Source: Hydractinia symbiolongicarpus
Taxonomy: Eukaryota; Cnidaria; Hydrozoa; Anthoathecata; Hydractiniidae
DNA: 64,000 nt
Assembly (NCBI RefSeq): GCF_029227915.1
Contig: NC_079886.1
Span: 15,536,501 to 15,600,500, forward strand
Reading direction: 5' to 3'
The translations under genes were made by a program, and so were the position numbers. Of this stretch, positions 1 through 10,485 are shown piece after piece; position 1 is the first letter of the stretch; the number at the start of each line of letters is the position of its first letter. Below the pieces are notes generated by a model. The model ran no database searches. It saw only the letters and a list, made by a program, of their open reading frames with translations, and was not told the DNA's origin.

Positions 1-486
1 TAACCAAAAAAATCGCCGCCTTTATGATTTCTCCATTAAAGTAACTTCAGACGGACCCGACTGCGCCGTATTAATTTGGCTAATAGCGATGTATAGACGT
101 TAAATTATTTTTATTTATAAGATAACAGTTTTCCGTACAATATGTTAACTTTTTGATAAAACGAATTAAAAAGCTTGTGTCAATGTATTTTAATTCTATT
201 TTAATTTTTGTGAAATGAAATTCTGCAAAGAGCTGTGCACAAATTATGGGAGTATAACTATAGTATAAAAATGTTAATTAACATAATTTACCATTATAAT
301 TATATTTTTAGTAAAAAGTTTTACTTTCCGCTCAATTAACGTAATGTAACAATTTTCTTGTGGGGTAAGTAATAAAATAAATAACGAATATACCTTGAAA
401 TTGCTATATTTGGGACAGATAATGTAATTCCCTATGGCTTAAAGCTTAAAAAATACAATGAAAAAAATAAAAAATTGCCTTTTTAG

Positions 487-3400
487 GGAGGTTACCAGCC
501 ACCTTATGGAGGTCAACCACCATATGGTGCCCCACCGCAACCTGGTGCTTACCCTGGTTATGGCCCTCCCGGGGGAATAGTAAGTTATTTCTTTTTTTGT
601 CCCATGTAAAGAAAATTGTTTCATTTTGTTAAGTAATTTTATTTATACGCCCCCACACTGTATCTAATAAACAAATCTTAATACTCTAAGTTGTCATTTT
701 TATCAACAAAAAGGGTTAATGAAAACTCCTTGCGGTCCAAAGTCAGAATTAATGTTAGGTGGAAACCAGGTTTTTATGCGTATAAATTTTACTAAACAAA
801 AAGTTTCATAGATGCTAAAAATTTTTAAGTATCTAATTTTTGGCAACATTTTTCTGAATTACAACTCACAGTTTGATTAGACTAACAAAATGTTAGTCTA
901 ATCAATCCAATCCACTGGTATTTAAGTTCTTCAAAAATTATGACAACTGAAACTATTGCAAACGTTATTCAAATTTGTTACAATTATTATTTTGGTTTTA
1001 TTTGCAAAAAATATATTGTTATTTATTTTTTTGAACGAATTTTTAATTCATAAAGTGATTTTTAAAACGCTGCTATTTCGTCTATTAGTTTGGTAACTCT
1101 TTTTTGTTTCCACTCCCATATGGTAATGTTGTGTTTTGCCAACTCTCTTAAGTTTGTAGGATAATAATCATGTATGTTTATTGCTTTAAGTATTGTAAAT
1201 TTGTAGTTTATCGTATAATAGTTTTGTATTTTTTTTCTGTGTCTTTCGATATTTTTTGAATGACCATTTTTTATTTTAAACTCTGGAAGAAATTCACAGC
1301 TAGCAATTCAACTATTTCTTTTTTACCTTCAATCCTGTTTCGCAAAATAGGTCCATAGAAAGGAAATTAACTAAGCACCTTCGCATACGACTCGTGTCAT
1401 GTCAACATTTTGAAGTTTTTTAAGTCGTAAAAAATCTGTAGTTAACAAGATACTATCCTCTTTCCAAGATTTTATGTACCATTAGTTTGATATAGATGTA
1501 CGTTTTCTTTCAGGATCCTTTGTTTGGATACTTTTCAGCTGTTGCGGGACATGTAAGGCATTTACATTGTTCATTTTTTAATTATTTTTTCCTATTGTAT
1601 TTGACAGGAAAGTGATCCTTTAAAAACTTTCCTTTTTTTAATAACAACAGGTCTGCATTAAAAAATATCTATATTCTCTTTTGACATTTAAATCTCTCCA
1701 GTTAATAGCAAATGTTATTTAGGACCAACAAATTGATGCGTTGGAGCTTCAAAGATGTTTAACTTCATCTGGTATTGGTGGCACATATCAACCATTCAGT
1801 CTTGAAACATGTCGAATCATGATCTCCATGTTAGATAGGGATTACTCTGGCAAAATGGGTTTTAACGAATTCAAAGAACTATGGAGTGCACTCAATCAAT
1901 GGAAGGTATAACGTAATTATCGGAATTAGCGCCGTGGCGCTAATTTAATTTTCGTCCTTTCAGAGGGGGCGCTCATTTAAGGGGGGCGCTAATTCAAGCC
2001 GGGGCGCTAAATAAAAAAATAAATATAAAGTACCGTATCACTTTATTATTCTTTTAAAAAAACAAAATACAAGAATGGCTAAACTTCTATGTCTACCTCT
2101 CCTTCTTCATCCTCGTCAACTAAAATGAAAGAAGGAACCTCTTCTTCACTCTGCCCTTCTATAACATTAAATTGGTTCGTTTCGGGCTCATTTAAGGTTA
2201 ATAGCGCAGTGCGGGAAACCCTTTCTCACATGGCTGGCCAGCTTTAAAGCAATGAATGGTATCATCCTCGGTCCCGTCAACCAAAATGTTCAAAGCGCAC
2301 GCCTTAAAGGATTTAGAACTAAGTTCTGGCGTCAATTCTTTTCATGCTTTCAGTATCCATTTGACAATAACATGGCGTGGTGGCGATTTTAAGTTTCCTG
2401 CATTTGTGAGGTTGTTTATACCAGGAACCCTCAGGAACGTTTGTTTTGAATGGTTTATTCCACGACACGACCGGAGCTTGGATGTATTTCGTACATCCTC
2501 CCGGAACAAGTAGACTTTCAATTTTCTTTTGCTTCAAACTTTTGCTGACAGAATCCTCCATATGGCATTCGTAGGTGTCCCCAGCAAGCAGGCGCTTAGC
2601 AAACGATAAAGATCCCAAAACTTCACGCTTTGCACCCTTAAAAACGATAAATGGTTTCTTCTTTTGACCATCTGCTCGGGCCGTTAAGCACACTGAGACA
2701 CGTGCTTACTCGTAACCAGTCGATTTTAACACAACATCCGATTCCCTTTTTTTGTAATAGTTGTTGTTCCGACCATATCTTGCCAGACAGGGGTTTCGTC
2801 CATGGTGTAGATTTGAGAGGGTTCGAAATTAAACTTTGTAATCTCCTTGCGTGAATAACGTATGAAACAAGTTTTCCAATAAGTTGTTTTGGATCCTTCT
2901 GAGCTACAGAAGTGCGTCTTCTTATAGAAAGTCCGTGTCTATGCATAAAGTTACGTAACTACCCGCGGCTTGCTACAAATGATTCTGATGTTTCAGATGA
3001 TGTTTGTGTTGAATACGATAAATATACGATTGGTCTTTTTAAGAAACAAGATGAGTTGTTGGTCAGACATATTCCAATTGAACTATCCCAGCTAATTTAC
3101 CACTTTTTGAACGAATCGAATGAAAACTTCATAGAAGCATCGGTCAGTGGAAAAAGAAAGAAAGAAATTGGACTTGTTGTTCCGGCTAAGTATGTAGCAT
3201 TTACAAAAACTCAAAGAATGGCAAATATTCTTGAGTTTGAACTGAAAAATAAGAAAAAAATAAAAAAACAATCTTCTTACTATCGAAAGCATCACGGCAC
3301 GCGTTTAAGAATTTCCGTATTTTAGAAAACAAAACAAATATGACTAAAGATATACGTCTTCTTCTACCGTAATTCCTGTAATAAACACCCTTTCTTTTCA

Positions 3401-4805
3401 ATGCCTCCCTGTAATAAACGTTCCTCTTTTAAAAATCGGATTTAGGCATCTGTGTGACCGTTTTGCACATCATACATTGCAAAATTCCAAATTAGCGCCC
3501 CTTTCCAGATATTAAAGGTGTGCTAATTTAAGCCAGGGCGCTAATTAAATTTTTCAGCTGTTAAGGGGTGCGCTAATTTAATCCGGGCGCTAATTTGAGC
3601 CGGGCGCTAATTTGAGCCGGTGCGCTAATTCAGATAGTTACGATATGTCAATTTTACTCTCGAAATACTGGATTTCCTAGCCCAATAGTGAATGTGTCCC
3701 CTTGGTCTTAATTTGCTTGTGTTTGTAAGTTCAAGCAGGGTTAGTGATTCATAGGAAGTTAATAGATACTTGATTTTTTAGACAACATTTATGCAATACG
3801 ACAGAGACCGATCTGGAACAGTTGAACCACACGAGATGCATGGTGCTATTCAATCATGGGGTATGCTGATATTGTGTGTCGCTTTAATCAAATTCCTTTT
3901 CTTGTGTGTTTCAGTGGTATTTCATTAGTCTTTTATGTAAGGGGACAGGGCGGAGTCTTTTTTACCCTAGCGAAGATTTATTGTCTTGCTGTGTGAAGTT
4001 GATTTAATGGCTTTGTATATTAGTTGAACAATGCTTCATACAAAGGCTTTTTCAATTTTTTAACAAAAAGCTCCAATATTTGGCTTTATAGATCATATTC
4101 CTGTTAACTTGTAACGAAATACGGCTATGTCTATGCTTTTTAAAAGGGTTTATGAGTTTTAACTTAGTTGCACTCATGTTTTTCTAAAATGCTTCACAAT
4201 GATCGAATTTCAATTCAAAAGTGGTGACAATCCAGATTCGTGCTGTTTCTGCTTACACACAATAATCTGCAAAATGGTTAAATTTTTCTTTCATTTTTCT
4301 TTTCATATCCAGGTTACAATCTCACACCTCAAGCGCTGAATATTATCATCAAGCGTTACTCTGACAGTGGTCGAATTAAATTTGATGACTTTGTTTCAGC
4401 TGCTATTAGACTTCGCATGTTGACTGGTATGTGTATTATGTCTATCGCAGTTATTTCTATCAGGTCACAACATTTGTGAAATGTGGACAGATCTTGTTTC
4501 TTGTTTCTGTTAAATATATTTGGTTGAATATATTTGCAAATTAATTTATGTGAAAAGCTACTGATAAGTCTCCACAGTGCCATTGTTTGATGGATATTTA
4601 TGCGTTCATAGATCACTTCCGCCGTCGTGATTCAAGTCAAACTGGCCACGCCAATTTCTCGTACGATGATGTAAGTTTGCCTCAAACCTTGTCAGGGTCG
4701 CAAAAGCATAACACTCAACTTGTTATCGCGAATATATGGTAATCCAATAGTAATCCAAAATTATTTTTTTTCTTATAGTTCATCCAAGTAACAATGTTTT
4801 CATAA
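487..4805 (+). CDS. Sorcin-type penta-EF-hand calcium-binding protein, 7 exons seen, 5' end missing
   Basis: Seven exons join in frame: 487-579, 1514-1552, 1723-1905, 3782-3860, 4313-4426, 4612-4670 and 4779-4805, which ends in TAA. All have AG acceptors and GT donors. The first encodes the Gly/Pro/Tyr-rich N-terminal tail. The second encodes [13 protein letters not shown], the first EF-hand region of sorcin-like proteins. Later exons carry canonical Ca-binding loops, [12 protein letters not shown] and [12 protein letters not shown], and end in FDDF and YDDF segments typical of EF4 and EF5. The visible 197 codons match the usual sorcin length of about 198, so only a tiny start exon is missing and I could not place it. 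Family members bind membranes and partner proteins (such as calcium channels) in a Ca-dependent way. Grancalcin and ALG-2 are related alternatives, but the DPL-GYF start favours sorcin. The intron at 1906-3781 holds a pogo-like transposon. Confidence 0.93.
2319..2946 (-). pseudogene. Pogo-like DDE transposase fragment
   Basis: Two overlapping frames (2638-2946 and 2319-2693) give consecutive parts of a DDE_1 transposase. The first contains the catalytic start [12 protein letters not shown], read from about 2812 down to 2775. The second begins with [19 protein letters not shown], a strongly conserved stretch of pogo/Jerky-like transposases. A frameshift near 2690-2750 separates them. The DNA-binding N-terminus and the last catalytic acidic residue are not readable, so the gene is dead. 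It is inside the TA-flanked element and would have served its transposition. Confidence 0.75.
2912..3325 (+). CDS. Uncharacterised HIRAN-like protein fragment in the pogo-like element
   Basis: This 137-codon frame runs opposite to the transposase. From about residue 22 onward it looks like a real protein: a [10 protein letters not shown] strand, [17 protein letters not shown], a basic [12 protein letters not shown] stretch, and a Lys-rich tail. The pattern of 'D-x-Y-x-V/I', then 'G/R-H-I/L-P-x-x-L/I-S', then a helix and a second strand, resembles uncharacterised HIRAN-like proteins common in cnidarian genomes, as far as I recall. The first 20 residues overlap the transposase on the other strand and are probably not native. 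It may be a host fragment captured by the transposon or a separate gene of the element. Confidence 0.4.
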   Translation: MRLLIESPCLCIKLRNYPRLATNDSDVSDDVCVEYDKYTIGLFKKQDELLVRHIPIELSQLIYHFLNESNENFIEASVSGKRKKEIGLVVPAKYVAFTKTQRMANILEFELKNKKKIKKQSSYYRKHHGTRLRISVF

Positions 4806-5289
4806 AAAGAAGTTCGTGCACCTCAACAGACATCAGGAAAATAATGCTCACTGCTACAAATTTTTACTTAACCCACATATGGATGGGTTTTTTTGTGTGC
4901 TTTTTTGTTATTTAATTTTATTATGTACTCATAGAATGAAATGTCTTTTACTCAAATGTTTTTTATAACCCACTTGTTTGAACGCAGCGCTAAAGTAGCA
5001 TGTTGTCTTTACGCATATTTGTCTCATTTCTTACAAAAAATCTTGGTACTAAAAGTCTTTTGAATCGCAAAATTTCTTTCAAATCTGAAATATATTTCCA
5101 TAGACTTAGGTCGCTTTCCACTGAGCGTTCTTGGCGAAGCTCCCATCGTTTAGCACATGGGCATGTACATGATTCTTTGACCTTAACGTAAATCACGTGG
5201 TTTTACGCGCCCAAACAGGTGGCAATCTGTGTAGTCCTTCCAGTCTCAATGGGCTATGACGTCCTAAGCTGTTTTTCTATGTAATAAAG

Positions 5290-7577
5290 ATGAGCTGTTT
5301 TAAGAATGAAATCAGCAAACTATATAGCACCGTGTCGGCACCAATGGCAGCAACTCGCGACGCTCTTGCCGATCGACTACGAGACGTGGGGGATGCTGTA
5401 ACCTTGTATTACAAAAAGGCGAGGGAACAAATTTCAAGAGGGACAACGCTTCACGACGAAATCGAACAGGAGGCAAGAGAAGACTACTACGATACGGAGG
5501 ACATCCAGAATGAATATCAGGTAATTGAAGACCTCAAACACATGTTCCCCCGGGAGAAGAAGGAAGCCACAGGTGCCGAGGATATTTGGCACATATTTGA
5601 CGAAAACGATATTCAAACGTTAGAAGACGGAAACAGAGTGAAAACATGGAGTATCAATAAGAATCTGAACCGAACACTAACGGATGCGATCATGCAAAAA
5701 ATTACGCCCCATATAGACATGCGTGTTAAGGTTGTGTACAGCTTCAGCTGTGATATTTACAAGGGTGGAGGTGGTGTGTCTATTTACGGCAAAACCAAGA
5801 GCTCCAGGTCGCTGTCAAGTATAGCGGAAATTGAAGCGTTCATTGAAGAATGTGAAATGAAGCGTCTCGATCTGGAGGATTATGAGTTTTGGACTAAGGC
5901 TTATTTACCACCTGTTAGAACCACCGAGACCCCAGGGACATATGAGGGAAAAATTGTCTTCGATCACGTACAGATCAAGGTGATAAGTACGCGTGAACCC
6001 CTCTTGGGATGCGGCCCTCTCCCGGATTGGTTGCGAAAAAAAGGTGCATCTACGCCATGGATGGCGTAGATGCCAGAACGGACAACCTATGCTTTTGGAG
6101 ATGCTTGGCCGTAAGAGAGAGGGCCGCCGTAGTACGGGGGAAGGAGCGTCTAACAAAAACAGCTCTCACCTTAGCTCAAGAGTACTACGGGGACCCTAAG
6201 CTTAGCGTAAGGACGTCAGGCCTACGAGGCTGGTGGATTTGGAAGGGGTTGCCAAACAATTCAAGGTCAACATCAGAGTATTTGAACCCAAGACAAACTC
6301 CGAGAGGGCACCATGGCGACTCGTCTATGGTCAAAAGCAATACAAAAAAGGTTTAGATGGCATCAATCTTGGTATGCTGGACGGACACTGTTTCTACATC
6401 AAGGATTTAGACGTGCTGGCCTAACAGAAATGGGAATGTGAGGTATGCAAACAACTGTTTACCAAAAGCAACCACCTCACGCGGCATAAGAAGAACAAAT
6501 GTCAGGACGACGATTATCTGCAAAGGGGGGGGGAGGTCAAACGTATGCCGAGCAGGGCCGAGAAGATCTTTCACGATGAGGGGTATAGCTATGATGCATC
6601 AAAATAGATAGAATACATGTCAAAACAAACCGGAAGACATATTCATCATGCCCTATGTGGTCATGGTGGTGAACGTGTTATCCGTGATGGCAAAAAGGAG
6701 TGGAAGGTAGATGGGTATGAGCCTGTCACAAAAACTGTATACGAGTACAATGGTTGTAAGTGGCTCGGATGCCCCTGTCTGTCCGAGAGAACCAAAGCGG
6801 ACAAGACTCGCCACACTACAACCCAGTCAAAGGAAAGGATGATACGGGAACGGGGGTACAACCTCATCACAGCTTGGGAATTTGAGAAACCCCTCAAAAT
6901 CGAGGTACTTTACGAAAGAATTTAGGCCCTACCAACACTATATTGTGTTTGATTTCGAAGCCCGCCTATCGCCTTTATATTCCCGGCAAACGTCTAATCT
7001 AACATACCTTTGAAACATGTTCCTGTAAGTGTTGGTATTGCCAATAGCTTGAATGGGAACCCGACTTTCATCGAGCACAAGGATCCTAAGGTCTTGGTTA
7101 AACAGTTTGTGGAGGAGCTGGAGAATAGGCATGCCCTGATTGTGAAAGAGGTCGAGAGAATGTACCCGAAGCCTGACGACTTTGACATGCTCTCCAAAAA
7201 GAACCGGGAGTTGTGGGATGAGTGGTTAAATCAAGTAGCTGCAATAGGGTTTAATTCTGGCAAGTACGACATCAACCTGATCAAGCGGTATTTTGTCGAA
7301 GAGATTGCGCAAGGCGATAAGATCAGGGTAGCAAAAAAAGATAATGACTACATGTTCCTCACCACCTCGAGGTTTAAATTTCTAGATATCAAAAATTTCC
7401 TTGCTCCTGGTCTAAGCTATGACGGTTGGTGCAAGTCGTTGGAATGTAAGCTCGAAAAGCTCGTGTTTCCATATGAATGGTTGACGAGCCACGACAAGTT
7501 GAACCATGCTGGACCTGTGGCTCACGAGGACTTTTATAGTCGGCTAAGTGGAAAAAACACACTATCTCGCGAAGAGC
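5290..7577 (+). pseudogene. polB: DNA polymerase B N-terminal half: OTU-like domain, zinc finger, nuclease-like and exonuclease domains
   Basis: This is the front half of the large polymerase of the element, broken by frameshifts near 6045, 6220 and 6930-7010 and stops near 6422, 6605 and 6923. Readable parts in order: an unknown N-terminal region from ATG 5290; an OTU-like cysteine-peptidase-type segment with DNLCFWRCLAV near 6080 and GHCFYIKDLD near 6385; a C2H2-like finger CEVCKQLFTKSNHLTRHKKNKC near 6437-6500; a restriction-nuclease-like block with VYEYNGCKWLGCP near 6737-6775; and a DEDD 3'-5' exonuclease with FDFEA near 6950 and NSGKYDINL near 7255. At 7577 the coding sequence joins inverted integrase DNA, so the polymerase palm is lost. 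The start follows a TAATAAAG motif at 5282-5289. Copy 2 keeps the missing half. Confidence 0.85.
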
Positions 7578-7940
7578 TTTCTTGGTGCGCAACGTTCTTG
7601 CTACTTTGTAACGTGAAGCCACGTCAATACCTGTCAATATGTACTTGTAGGTGCTACAATACAACCGATCGTGGGGCATGTACAACAGATCAAACTGATG
7701 CATCTCATTAGGCCTCGTAACGGTAAAATGCGGATAATCGATCTTTTTAGGGCCCTTGATGTGTCTCAGCCACAACAGTTAACGAGAAAGCCAGTGGGTT
7801 ACTAGCTTTTTTGAGAGACCGCTTTCCTTCGCGAGTAATCTAATAGCCTTGCGCCCGATCCACAGGTGTTCCGGGGCATAATAAATTTGGGTTAGCTTTT
7901 CAGCCTCCTCCTCGGTAACGATATGTGGTGATTTTGACAT
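7577..7940 (-). pseudogene. Retroviral-type integrase, N-terminal part only
   Basis: From ATG at 7940 the frame matches the intact integrase at 51414-52415 nearly residue for residue. It includes the helical N-terminal region (PEHLWIGRKAIRLLAKESG) and the start of the catalytic core with MHQFDLLYMP. An in-frame TAA near 7781 replaces the Gln found in the other copy. The sequence stops matching just after YKVARTLRTKKA at the 7577 deletion junction. The second Asp and the Glu of the D-D-E triad are therefore missing. The start is preceded by a TATAATAAAGAC motif on the - strand at 7941-7953. Confidence 0.9.
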
Positions 7941-7969
7941 GTCTTTATTATACATGTTAAAACGCGTTC

Positions 7970-8069
7970 CTACAAATGCTTATAGGCAACGAAGCCTAGT
8001 AGGGACAGTGATCCAACAACGAAGGCCAATTCGCCATCTTGTTGTTGCTTTGAAGGGGTATAAAAATCC
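7970..8069 (-). pseudogene. C-terminal remnant of the small membrane-anchored protein seen at 51.0-51.4 kb
   Basis: The - strand reads DFYTPSKQQQDGELAF followed by a hydrophobic tail ending YKHL and a stop at 7970-7972. This matches the last 30 residues of the protein ending at 51381 (DFYVPSKQQQDGELTF ... YKYL). It is fused to the capsid gene by a deletion near 8070-8078 that also removed an HNH gene. The remnant keeps an extra GSLSLLG segment that the copy 2 version lacks, so the fuller tail is visible here. Confidence 0.8.
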
Positions 8070-9173
8070 GGCCTGCTCGGAAATCGATGAATAACGCATA
8101 TCTTTCGTTGAAGAATTGGCCAATGGTGACATTGCTATCGTGGGCACCGAAAATGTTCACGATCTTATCGAGATGATCTTTGGGAAGTATCGCATGACTG
8201 TACAGTTCATTGGGTTCCCCTTCCACCGTAACGCTGATTTTGTCAATCTTGGGATTGTAGAACACTTTGTTTACTCCAGCATATGGTTTCACTTTCCCGG
8301 GGTCTACTAACAATAGCAACACGCCTTTGAGGCTTTTCGCCGGGGTCATGATTTGGAGGTTGTATGAGGTATCTCCTTTATTCATAGTGACTACCTTGCT
8401 CCTTAGGATCCGTTCATACGGCAGGGCCAATCTTGCATACCTTGACATCATGGCACTCGCGAGACCTTCATGAGTGATCTTGTCAAATTCCAGCTTTATA
8501 TTTGTAATCTGATAGGCAGCGTTAGCTGCTTTGGCTGCCGTGCTTCCCGATGCTGCCGTACCTCCATCCTTGATGACGTCAGCATGAGGTGCGAAATGTA
8601 GGACAAACTGCAACCTGTCATGGAGTCCCGCTGGTAAAACGGGAGATCCCTCGTCAACTCAAACATCTTGCCTAGGGGCATGCAGAAGGTGTTACCGTAC
8701 GCTTCGGCAATGGCCTTTTCCTCATCCGTCCCAACGTGGTCACTAGCCTTGACTTGCAAGGCTCTGATGGTCCCGTCATTTGGGTTGATCCCTTCTAGAA
8801 TGAGGTTGCTGTCATGATCGAATTTGGGTAACCACAAGTCCCGGTACACTGCCAGGGTAATATAATCAGATATATTTTGTACCTCGTTGCCGTTTAACGT
8901 AATGCGCAAATTCTTCACCAGACTTTTGCCGATGTTGCTGACAATGGTGCGCTTTGCATTGGTCCCCGTCAATGTCAATTCAAATAAAAGCTTGAGGCTG
9001 CCCGGGAAAATGACATCATTCTGGGGCATGTTTGGGATATCCACATAGAGGTTTTCATTCTGGTTGATGGTTGAAGGTATGTGGCTAATCTGAACCCTTT
9101 GTTTTATGCCTTTGATACCAAAAAGCTGCTTAGTCTCTGCATATGGGTCTAGGGTCGTTCCGAATGTACTCAT
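8070..9173 (-). pseudogene. Candidate double-jelly-roll major capsid protein (copy 1)
   Basis: The gene starts at ATG 9173 and covers most of a capsid-sized protein in two frames, 8496-9173 and 7996-8613, with a frameshift near 8610. Features expected of Polinton capsids: an N-terminal region naming a fixed spacer then strand (QISHIPSTINQNENLYVD), a strand pair around FPGSLKLLFELTLTG, a turn motif LRITLNGNEVQNISDY, and a C-terminal jelly roll with SLKGVLLLLVDPGKVKPYAG. No transmembrane segment is present. The end is cut at about 8075 by a deletion; the copy at 49.5-50.25 kb shows the true C-terminus. The role as major capsid protein is inferred from the overall pattern and element context, not from a close match I can name. 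Confidence 0.65.
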
Positions 9174-9202
9174 ATTTATTATATGGGAAATCTTCTAATA
9201 AA
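9174..9202. promoter_or_regulatory. Divergent start region with two TAATAAA-type motifs
   Basis: Only 29 bp separate the capsid ATG (reading left, 9173) from the coiled-coil gene ATG (reading right, 9203). On the - strand ATATAATAAAT lies directly before the capsid start. On the + strand TCTAATAAA lies directly before ATG 9203. Each gene thus has its own copy of the motif found before other genes of the element. Confidence 0.55.
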
Positions 9203-10125
9203 ATGGCTGATAATCCGATATTTATGCATGAAGATGATCTTGATAGGGGTGGTGGGGATGATAAGGAAGATACGCCGTCAACGCAACAACTCCCCGGAAC
9301 ATCGGGGACTTCGACGCCAGGACAGCATTCGGGTACACGTAGGCGATTGGCATTGGGGCTGGGGAACAGAATTTGGAGGATGATGTAGACGTCCTTTATG
9401 ACGAGCTTGGCAAGCATTCAAATAGGACGCCAAATGAGAAAAACTATGATTATTTCAGGATAGGTGAGGGTAAAAAGCTTGTTTTTAGGCAGATGACGAA
9501 GGGGGGACAGGTCTACAAAGAGATAGTGTTTACGACTAAGACCGGTGAGCTAAGAGTTATTACAGCCATAGAAAAGGATTTAGGTCCTACGAGTATCAAG
9601 GCCCTAGGTTTTACCAACTATCAAAAACCTAACAGGGGTAGTAGGGCAACGGCCCAGAACCTCGCAAATGAGGTTCATGTTCTTGTATTGAATAGGAGTG
9701 AAGAGAAGGGTAAAGAGATGGAAACAATAGACGGTATACAAAATTTTGCATATGATGTAGAGGGTTTATAGATACTTCGTTTGCTGGCATCAACGACGTC
9801 GAGGACATTGATATAGGAGGAATAAAGCTCGAAATTGAAACCTTACAGAATAATATTAAGGAATTGAAGGGTAAGATTATTTCGTATGGTAGTGATATCA
9901 AAACAAAAAGAGGATAAAGTGAAAGAACTGAAAAAGCAGAATGCCGGTAGGCAAAGGGGTGGGGAAATTGACACACTTTAGAAGGATATTAAAAACTTGA
10001 AAAAGAATAGAAAGGTTGCACTGGGAAGACATGGTCTACTCTCACGGGAGATTTTTAAGCATCTGAAAAATACCAAGGCTGAGTTGATGAAAATCGCCAG
10101 GGATGCCTCTGCTAGAGAAGCTTAA
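9203..10125 (+). pseudogene. Coiled-coil protein of the virus-like element (copy 1)
   Basis: Start ATG 9203 follows TCTAATAAA. The first 60 residues are acidic and Ser/Thr/Pro-rich (MADNPIFMHEDDLDRGGGDD). A frameshift near 9375 leads into 9373-9771, then further shifts near 9770 and 9915 and a stop near 9979 precede the end at 10125. The last 110 residues are a Lys/Glu-rich heptad region (ETLQNNIKELKGKI and later KDIKNLKKNRK), so a long coiled coil. A shorter homologue lies on the - strand at 48921-49496. It is divergent from the capsid gene, which suggests a structural or assembly role, but no function is recognised. Confidence 0.6.
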
Positions 10126-10135
10126 AATCCTCTTC

Positions 10136-10470
10136 ATGGAGCAGGGTATAACTATAGCGAGTATAGTGTCTGCCTTTGGACCACTAGTTTCCACCATCGT
10201 ACTCGCAGTTACGGCAGGTGCTGAAGCAACTGCCGCGGCGGGAGGAAGTGCAGCAGGAGGTGGTGGAAAGGGTTTGTAGAAAAACAGCTTGAAAGGCTCG
10301 GAAACTTCCTCAAATACCTGGCGAGCAAGGCAGGTGCTGCATTACCCGGAGTCATCGATACCGTAGTCTCCTTCTTTCTGAGGGTAGCGTCAACTATCGT
10401 CGAATATGCGGCCAAGCATCTGTAGATGGCCATCGTGGCAGCCTCTGGGTTAGGGCCTCTGGGCTCTATG
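10136..10470 (+). pseudogene. Small hydrophobic/amphipathic protein (copy 1)
   Basis: ATG 10136 opens a frame with a hydrophobic segment (ASIVSAFGPLVSTIVLAV), an Ala/Gly-rich linker, then after a one-base shift near 10275 an amphipathic helix region (ERLGNFLKYLASKAG) and a second hydrophobic stretch (LPGVIDTVVSFFLRVAS). A TAG near 10423 sits where the other copy has a sense codon. The shape, an N-terminal membrane helix plus amphipathic helices, resembles small virion membrane-active proteins, but this is only an inference. The homologue on the - strand at 48741-48905 keeps the same C-terminal part. Confidence 0.5.
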
Positions 10471-10485
10471 CTGGAAAGAGGAAAG

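Larger units (their letters stand above)
1920..3634. mobile_element. Pogo/Tigger-like DNA transposon in a sorcin intron
   Basis: The ends are inverted repeats reading TC(G/T)GAATTAGCGC, flanked on both sides by TA (1918-1919 and 3635-3636), the target duplication used by pogo and other Tc1/mariner-type elements. Inside each end, copies of the phrase GGCGCTAATTTAA are repeated several times at 1921-2010 and 3490-3630, giving sub-terminal repeats. The centre encodes broken DDE transposase pieces on the - strand and a second reading frame on the + strand. The element lies between sorcin exons 3 and 4 and leaves the splice sites intact. Confidence 0.8.

Noticed and set aside
7389-7775. Single integrase-like protein of 128 residues
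   Set aside because: Only the first half is integrase; after the 7577 junction the frame is antisense of polymerase B, so it is not a natural protein.
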